Assembly (NCBI RefSeq): GCF_041734735.1 | Contig: NC_134898.1 | Coordinates: 39,887,113-39,951,112, forward strand | Direction: 5' to 3' | Origin: Babylonia areolata | Lineage: Eukaryota; Mollusca; Gastropoda; Neogastropoda; Buccinidae | DNA length: 64,000 bases | Part shown: piece after piece, positions 58,501-64,000 of the stretch | Layout of the letters: each line of letters starts with the position of its first letter | Position numbering within the stretch: position 1 is the stretch's first letter | Translations under genes and position numbers: made by a program | The notes under the pieces: model-generated | The model's database searches: none | Seen by the model: the letters and a program-made list of their open reading frames with translations, nothing else | Told to the model about the DNA's origin: nothing

Positions 58501-61500
58501 TTCAGTAACCTGACAATTGAGCATATAATTTTTGACTGTAGCTTGATGAAACCTTATGTACACAAAAGTGTGTCTTCACAAGTGACTAAGAACGTTGATG
58601 TTTTTGACTTTTTGCATTCATTATCAGTTGTTTCACTTGTCAGTTTAACGACTTCTCTTTTACTAAGTCCTTTAAGTAATTTCCTGTAATTGTATTTCGA
58701 TTTTTTTTTTTTTTTTTTTTTCAAATTTCACCCACATTTCACCCTCATTTGCCCAGTTTCCCCCAACCCTCCAATAGACCATTCATTCACATCTCCCACC
58801 CCTTCTAACCGATAATACTCAAATGTATTCATAAATACTTTAACAAAAATGTCTTCAATCACCGATATGTGTGACGGGACATTAAACAAAAGTCCTCCTC
58901 CTTGGGAGAAAGGGCGAGAGCAGGACTAGAACCCAAATCCTCACGGTCACTGTACTGGCAGACAAGCACCTTAACCATTCTGTCACATTCCTCCTTTACT
59001 CCTCAGTGACATATGGGATTTCCAAGTTATTAGATTCCTATATATACCTTTGCAAATCTATAGCTACCAATCTAATAACTTCCAAACCATGCAAAAAGCT
59101 TTGGCAAGGCAGAGATATGTAGCCACTGTCTGAGCACAGCTTACATGGCAGTGGCAGGGCAGTGAATCATCCAGTATTCTGGAGGACAGTTTATAATATA
59201 TGGCAGTGTAAAGGTTAATAAGCTGTCCCTTATTCCAGTTCTAACTCACTCAATACGGCCAGTCCTCTCTTCTCCTCTACACAGACCCCTCGGATGTCCA
59301 GTGGGTGTCTCAATGACCCAACCTTTAGCTTCCGTCCTCAGAATTGTGGTATTCTTTGTCAACATTCACCTCTTCAGTATAAGAGCCTTCCACTTGCAAT
59401 ATTTTGATGGTGGTAATTGGGGTGAAACGCTGTTAATGTCGTCTCTTTCGCCGTTCATATGGAGAGAGCTAAGAAGCTATCAGCTGTGTGAATCTGGTAT
59501 ATCTCAGCTCAAGGGGCCACAGCAAAATACTGAAGGAAAAAACAACAACAACACATTCTTGGTCTCTGTTCATTTCACCTTTCTCTTCTTCCTCTCCCTC
59601 TCTCTATCTCCTTCCCTCTTTCCCATCACCTCCCTAGGCCCTCAGGGACGGACTGGAAGATGAGGTACTGCCAAAAATCTTTAACCTTGAGCAATTAAGG
59701 TTCTGAGTCTCCGTCTATAAATGGAGAAGAGAAGAACAATATTCAAAATCTATAGGGCTTGATTCACTATTGACAAATTCATAGCAAACACTACAAGTTC
59801 CCTAAGACTTGTAAACAAAGAAATGTCACAAACAAAGACATTAATAGATTGATAAATAAATGAATCTGAAAAACACCACAGATAAATTCACACATGAAAC
59901 CAACTGGTGAAACAGTGAAATGCTTGGAGCACTAGGTTTTCAACCTGAGGGTTCTGGGTTAAACTGGTATTGGTGCCTGGTATTAAAAAAAAAAAAAAAA
60001 AAAAAAAAAGTTATGGGCGGTAATTGTTTTTCTCATCTGCCAAGACAGCACTCATACGCATGCTGTGCAAACCTTCCACTGCTGTGGTCCCCTTTGTACA
60101 TGCAGAAGATCATATGAACACTGATTTGATTGAACTCAGATTAAGATCCTATGCTCCATGCCAGTGACCAGTGAGATTTAAACACAAATAAAATCATACC
60201 AGTAACCATGCACATGACCCAATGAAAATACACGCTGCCAAGCAGCAGGAAGAAGAAGAAGAAGTAGAAGAAGAGGGAGAGGAAGAGGGAGAGGAAGAGG
60301 AAGAAGAAATAGTGATAATAAAGCCAAATGAACTTACGTTTAAACAACTGGCCATAGCAACCAGAACAGAAGTAGAAATTGTCCTTGAAACCATAATAGG
60401 GACAGCCTTCTGTCTTGCATGGAAGCTGGTCTGGTTGGCTTTCCACTGTTCCACACATATTAACTTCATAATTTTTTATCATCATAACACTCTTTATTGT
60501 ATCTATCTATCTATCTATCTATCTATCACCATTATCTTCATCATCGAAACACTCATAAATGTATCATTACCAACATTATTTTCATCATCATAATAGAATG
60601 ATTATCACCAAACTGGTTGGGTATTCACTGTCACACACATAATATCATTACTATCAGTATGACGGGCGCAATAGCCGAGTGGTTAAAGTGTTGGACTTTC
60701 AATCTGAGGGTCCCGGGTTCGAATCACGGTGATGGCGCCTGGTGGGTGAAGGGTGGAAATTTTTACGATCTCCCAGGTCAACATATGTGCAGACCTGCTA
60801 GTGCCTGAACCCCCTTCGTGTGTATATGCAAGCAGTAGGTCAAATACGCACATTAAAGATCCTGTAATCCATGTCAGCTTTCGGTGGGTTATGGAAACAA
60901 GAACATACCCAGCATTCACACCCCCGAAAACGGAGTATGGCTGCCTACATGGCGGGGTAAAAACGGTCATACACGTAAAAGCCCACTCGTGTGCATACGA
61001 GTGAACGTGGGAGTTGCAGCCCACGAACGCAGAAGAAGCAGAAGAAGAAGAACTATCATTATCTTCAACAACAACAACAACAAAAAAAGAACATTCATAC
61101 ATTTTTTTTTTTTTTTTTTTTTTGATCACCATCATTACTTCCATCATCAAAACACAGTGATTATCATCATCCGCTCGGCTATCCACTGTCACATACATAG
61201 CATTACAATCACATGCCAACATGTGTAAACAAAGTGAGTCTATGTTTTAACCCGGTGTTCGGTTGTCTTTGTGTGTGTGTGTGTGTGTGTGTCTGTGTGT
61301 CCGTGGTAAACTTAAACATTGACATTTTCTCGGCAAATACTTTGTCAGTTGACACCAAATTAGGCATAAAAATAGGAAAAATTCAGTTCTTTCCAGTCAT
61401 CTTGTTCAAAACAATATTGCAGCTCTGGGATGGGCACAAAAAAATTTAAAAAAAGAAGCCTAATTATATGCAAACTGCATTTACAGTTATATTTATATTT

Positions 61501-62279
61501 TTTGTATTCTCTGAACTTGGCACTTTGACCTCTTATTCTGACACAACAACAGGAGGAGTCATTATTATCATTTTTTGTTCAAACAGGAACTTCTTTTGCT
61601 CAGCATGGAAGTTTTATTTTTTTTAGCAAACGTTTTGGTGCAGAGTGGTAAAAAAGGGAAATTACTCTGTAATTAATGCTAGGGGACTTGATTTGCTTTA
61701 AACTGATCTTTCTCATCTTAAACATTACATTTTGAAATTATACTCAATACATAAAAAGCTTGGATTTTTTTTTATTTATGTGTATCACAAGTGAGTCTTG
61801 AAGGCCTTGCCTCTCTTGTTGCTGTTGTTGTTGTTGTTGTTTTCTTTATTCATGATAGCTCTGTCATATCTTTCTGATCTTCTTAACAATAATAATCCCG
61901 CATGCCATCTTACATTTTCATCTGATACTGTCTTTTTTAAACAACCTTCATTATAAAAAAAATAATAATAATAAAGAAAAGAAAGAAAGAAAAAAAGAAA
62001 TACAACTTCTTCTGCAACTGATTCAAAACACAGCAACAAAAGCTTATGACCATGCTTTGGACACTTGCCTGTTGCCAAATAAAACTGGCAGGTTTCTTCA
62101 ATACAGTTTTAATCAAACAAGTGACCAAAGATGCTATTCCTTTCGGCCCCCTGCTGTCAGAAACTCTCTGCCTGAATATCTGAGCCATTTATCCTTCCTG
62201 ATTTCCTCCATATCATCTTTTCGAATCCTCTCTGAAAACCATTCAGTTCAAAACAGTGAGTGGAAAATCTTTATGCATG

Positions 62280-62320
<41 letters not shown>

Positions 62321-62634
62321 ATGTGTGTGTGTGTGTGTGTGTATGTACGTGTGTGCATGTGTGTGTGTGTGTGTGTGTGTACGTGAATTCATCTTTTCGT
62401 ACACCACTGTTAGCAGATAATCTGCACAGTGTGCAATATAAATAACATAAACATTATCAAAAACTTACAATCAATAAACCATTACTGTCCTACCAAACAT
62501 GAGAAAAGACTTAACCTCCAGTGGTCTGTACCTATCGCTGGTTAGAATTACTGGGACAGATTCTGTAGGACGTTAGTCTTGTTCATGCCTTTTATTTTCG
62601 CGTGTGCGTTTGTGTGTGTGTGTGTGTGCTTGTT

Positions 62635-62706
<72 letters not shown>

Positions 62707-64000
62707 GCCTTTGTTCTTTTTTTTTTTTTTTTGATGGCTGGATGTAAAAACAATTTTTAAAAATATTTTTTTTAAAAAGCTGCTATGCTAACACCACAAC
62801 ACTTGTGAAATAAAAATTCCTGTTGTTTTCTTCTGTTCCTTCTTTTTTGATTTTTTCCTTTTTGAACATAATGACAATAATAATCAGTAATGTTCGAAAC
62901 AAAACAAACACAAACAGTAATATAACACACATACAACAAAGTCATTCAAACAGAAGTATGTGTACACTCACACACACACACACCACATATTTACTGACAA
63001 GTGCACATACACACTCATACACATATGTCTCACATACATCCACACCCCCCTGCCCCTCACACTCACACCAACACCGCCGCTCCCCCCACCACTGACCCCC
63101 TCCCTCCCCCCCTAAGACCCCCTCCCCGCATCCCCACCCCTCACCCACACACGAACACACATGACATACCCTGAACAGGCGCGACCGATCCTTGTCCTTG
63201 CCGAAACTGCCGCAGAATCTCTCGGCACTGCTGACACAGAGTGCCCTCTGTCTGCACCGTGTTCTGACAGCCCTCCCCGATGCAGTGCGGGGGGGACCCG
63301 CACTCACCCGACATGATCAAATCGTTCGCTCTGAGCTCCGTCTCCTCCTTCTCTGGCAAGCCCATCTGCTGGTTACTTGGAAAAGAGGACGCCTCCGAAA
63401 TCCTGCCGCTCTCGTTCAGCCACTCTTGTACGTGGTTCAAGTTTCCAGTTGTCGACCTTTCCTGCTCAGAGAGACGCGTGCAGCTGGATGATCTGTGTTT
63501 TCTTCCTCCTGATGTGGGCGCAGTCTCTGCCTCTCTGGTGGAAGGAAAGTTGGCGGCGGCTCTCTCTCTGGAAGCGAGGGCGACGGAAGGTGGAGCGGAA
63601 CTGGACAAGGAAAGCAGACCCTGCGATTTCAGTTTCTCCACGGCAGAGAGTTTTTTGGGGTCCAGCTGGGGCATGCCTTTGCCGATGTAGCACTTGGAGC
63701 ACAGGTTGTTCAGCGCTGCCTTCCCAAGGCATCCCTCTCTGGAGCACTCTCCGCCAGGACCCTGTTCCTGCGTTCCCGCCTCAAAGCCGGCCTGCTCTGA
63801 GGAGTTCTGCAGTCCAGACTGACCCACAGGCTGGTTTGGAGTGGCGTGAGTTTGCAACTGAGCAGGAGGGGACGGGTGTCCACTGCCAAACAGAAGTTTA
63901 TCACTGCCGTCTTCAGGAGGAGTCAGCGGTGCAAACAGACTGCCTGCTTCCAGGACCTTTGTGGGAGACGAGTAGTCAGCCGTCTTCCCTCCGGCACCAC
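54813..64000 (-). CDS. TNFAIP3: A20/TNFAIP3-like multi-zinc-finger protein, 3' part (three coding exons, runs off the window)
   Basis: Gene-level entry, minus strand. Coding exons in order: 64000-63170 (open at the window edge), 60445-60338 and 55495-54813. Both introns are GT-AG and phase 1, and the joined length is exact, giving 539 residues and a TGA stop at 54815-54813. Five A20-type fingers (mostly C-x4-C-x9-11-C-x2-C) lie at 63746-63690, 63284-63225, 60419-60357, 55352-55290 and 54932-54870. A20/TNFAIP3 combines an N-terminal OTU deubiquitinase with seven such fingers that bind ubiquitin and direct ubiquitin editing to restrain NF-kB signalling. Several A20 fingers in series are, to my knowledge, characteristic of TNFAIP3; Rabex-5, ZFAND and OTUD7 proteins have one. 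The OTU part, expected further right, is not in the window, so orthology is likely, not proven. Confidence 0.78.
55509..55540. repeat. (CA)n tract just upstream of an A20-like acceptor
   Basis: Reads as TG on the transcribed minus strand and ends about 13 nt before the acceptor AG of the last A20-like exon. Confidence 0.95.
55555..55760. repeat. ATA/GAA/CAT triplet-rich region
   Basis: AATAATG-type repeats, then a short tandem AAGAACAAGAAGAACAGGAG theme, then ATC/CAT repeats. Low-complexity frames across it on both strands are not genes. Confidence 0.9.
55828..56217 (-). repeat. SINE-B, full length, in the last A20-like intron
   Basis: Minus-strand copy with an AGAAGA tail of about 24 bp, complete body and head. 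It is co-oriented with the gene and faces a plus-strand SINE-B' 82 bp away. Confidence 0.88.
56300..56828 (+). repeat. SINE-B' (long-tailed), full length
   Basis: Head GACGGGTGCAATAGCC, TAAAGCGCTGGACTTTCAAT, B-box-like GGTTCAAATC. The SINE-B body runs to ACGGTCATACACGTAAAA, then the long tail: GAGCGCCCAGTGGCAGCCGT, AAGCGCTTAGAGCTTGGTCT, AGGCGCTATAGAAGTATCC and an ATCA repeat. The last part resembles the 3' end of the L2-like LINE pieces in this window (AGCGCTATATAAATACTT). Confidence 0.86.
56829..57980. other. A20-like last intron, nothing recognised
   Basis: Contains CA tracts at 57390-57425 and C-rich stretches near 57510-57560. No exon is needed here because the flanking exons join in phase. 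Confidence 0.5.
57981..58994 (-). repeat. SINE-D, full length, split by a LINE insertion
   Basis: Tail and central domain at 57981-58309 (CAGTTTCAGTTTCTCAAGGA, ACATCTGCTCTGCAGATGCC, ATTTTCCAGTCAAACTTGG). The tRNA-like head lies at 58901-58994 (GGCGAGAGCAGGACTAGAAC, GGCAGACAAGCACCTTAACC). A LINE of about 590 bp sits between, flanked by CTTGGAAGAAAG and CTTGGGAGAAAG. Confidence 0.82.
58310..58900 (+). mobile_element. LINE 3' end inserted in SINE-D
   Basis: A 5'-truncated non-LTR retrotransposon. The frame to 58689 encodes ILEKDFYRCLNSSLKPHQLT, LRTKYCSNVKCICFSNLTIE, then HIIFDCS. The C-x3-C, H, C arrangement followed by a stop is common at ORF2 C-termini. The 3' UTR ends GTGACGGGACATTAAACAAA. 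Flanking 12-bp repeats (58298-58309 and 58901-58912) match at 11 of 12. Confidence 0.75.
58995..59240. other. A20-like intron, nothing recognised
   Basis: Short intronic stretch without an identified element. Confidence 0.4.
59241..59472 (-). mobile_element. MITE C, copy 5
   Basis: Opposite orientation to copies 1-3, flanked by CTAA on both sides in place of TTAA. It lies in the last A20-like intron. Confidence 0.84.
59895..60170 (+). repeat. Old diverged SINE-B
   Basis: The head AACAGTGAAATGCTTGGAGC, TTTTCAACCTGAGGGTTCTG, GGTTAAACTGG and body CATGCAGAAGATCATATGAA, TTAAGATCCTATGCTCCATG follow the SINE-B order with many differences. A poly(A) run at 59983-60008 replaces part of the body. Confidence 0.6.
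60241..60310. repeat. GAA/GAG-rich tract
   Basis: AGAAGA and AGGGAG repeats about 30 bp downstream (minus-strand sense) of the A20-like exon 60445-60338; in the transcript this is a TTC/CTC-rich tract just after the donor. Confidence 0.85.
60338..60445 (-). CDS. TNFAIP3: A20-like internal coding exon, one zinc finger
   Basis: Acceptor GGAACAG, donor AAAC|GTAAGT. It encodes VESQPDQLPCKTEGCPYYGF, then KDNFYFCSGCYGQLFK, phase 1 at both ends. The finger has perfect C-x4-C-x11-C-x2-C spacing with the aromatic-Gly pair (YYG) typical of A20 fingers. The tract before the acceptor is purine-rich and weak, so this exon could be skipped, and skipping would keep frame (108 nt). Confidence 0.85.
60661..61052 (+). 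repeat. SINE-B, full length
   Basis: Head GACGGGCGCAATAGCCGAGT, B-box GGTTCGAATCA, full body and an AGAAGA tail. It lies in the A20-like intron between exons 63170 and 60445, antisense to the gene. Confidence 0.9.
61222..61820 (+). mobile_element. Element E, copy 3
   Basis: Begins at ATGTGTAAACAAAGTGAGTC; the outermost GACTCACTT is missing or changed, so the terminal hairpin is broken. The interior and the right end (GTGTATCACAAGTGAGTC) match copies 1 and 2 closely, with a TG run at 61270-61292 where copy 1 has a shorter one. Confidence 0.75.
61985..62270 (+). mobile_element. Probable LINE ORF2 C-terminal relic
   Basis: In changing frames the sequence reads LQLIQNTATKAYDHA, then RCYSFRPPAVRNSLPEYL and SISSFRILSENH, resembling the LQ-VQN-AA, SF-PRVWNSLP and SFK--LKTHLF path of non-LTR ORF2 ends. 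It is degraded, and the clade is unclear. Confidence 0.5.
62280..62385. repeat. (TG)n microsatellite
   Basis: TG tracts with short interruptions, about 105 bp. Confidence 0.95.
62618..62705. repeat. (TG)n microsatellite, followed by poly(T)
   Basis: Nearly pure TG for about 85 bp, then a T run at 62719-62732. Confidence 0.95.
62730..62822 (+). repeat. Possible retroposon 3' end, second copy
   Basis: TGATGGCTGGATGTAAAAAC and TGTGAAATAAAAATTC match the segment at 16095-16165. Weak support. Confidence 0.4.
63170..64000 (-). CDS. TNFAIP3: A20-like coding exon with two zinc fingers, open at the window edge
   Basis: An uninterrupted minus-strand frame from 63998 to the donor CAGG|GTATGT at 63170/63169. 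It encodes GGAGGKTADYSSPTKVLEAG onward, a finger CSREGCLGKAALNNLCSKC (63746-63690), a Ser/Arg/Glu-rich low-complexity spacer, and a finger CIGEGCQNTVQTEGTLCQQC (63284-63225), then REILRQFRQGQGSVAPVQ. Both fingers have a shortened middle spacing (9 and 10 residues in place of 11). The exon continues beyond the window, so its start is unknown. Confidence 0.85.

Noticed and set aside
60661-60740. Possible tRNA gene (A-box and B-box-like words)
   Set aside because: It is the head of SINE-B with a long non-tRNA body and many copies; the same holds for the heads of SINE-A, SINE-D and SINE-G.

Overview
This is eukaryotic nuclear DNA. It has long introns with GT-AG borders, many tRNA-derived SINEs, LINE tails, TTAA-flanked inverted-repeat elements, minisatellites and simple repeats. 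Gene content and repeat style suggest a lophotrochozoan, most likely a marine gastropod mollusc; that assignment is an inference. I saw no bacterial operon, CRISPR array, rRNA or genuine tRNA gene, and no LTR or virus-like element.

Two host genes can be supported. (1) A complete ten-coding-exon gene lies on the + strand from 7241 to 28564. It encodes a 378-residue Rabin8/GRAB-type Sec2-domain Rab exchange factor (RAB3IP/RAB3IL1 family). All splice phases agree and the stop is in place. (2) The 3' part of a gene lies on the - strand from 64000 down to 54813, running off the right edge. Three coding exons (539 residues in the window) carry five A20-type zinc fingers, which points to an A20/TNFAIP3-like ubiquitin-editing protein whose OTU part is outside the window. 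The genes are convergent, 26 kb apart, and nothing suggests they work together.

Layout: 1-7234 is upstream sequence or 5' UTR intron, with an old 32-bp minisatellite and SINEs. 7235-28564 is the Rabin8-like gene; its introns hold nested retroposons, two inverted-repeat elements (one with a piggyBac-like acidic peptide relic) and several minisatellites. 28565-54812 holds the 3' flanks of both genes and intergenic DNA, with a 1.5-kb minisatellite inside a SINE, 44-bp and 46-49-bp arrays, copies of a ~570-bp element (E) and of a 232-bp TTAA MITE (C). 54813-64000 is the A20-like gene, with several SINEs and one LINE piece in its introns.

Repeat families are named here for convenience. SINE-A, SINE-B/B', SINE-D and SINE-G have tRNA-like heads. 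H is a poly(A)-tailed retroposon, I is an unclassified repeat, C and E are non-autonomous elements, and the LINE pieces are 3' ends. The most notable observations are a 2.5-kb intron array apparently grown from the exon-5 splice donor, a second copy of 23 bp of exon 3 that differs only at synonymous sites, retroposons sitting 6-9 nt from several splice donors, a SINE family with two different 3' tails, and nested insertions that can be ordered by target-site duplications. I found no undescribed defence or mobile 'system'; the interest lies in how repeats shape these two genes.
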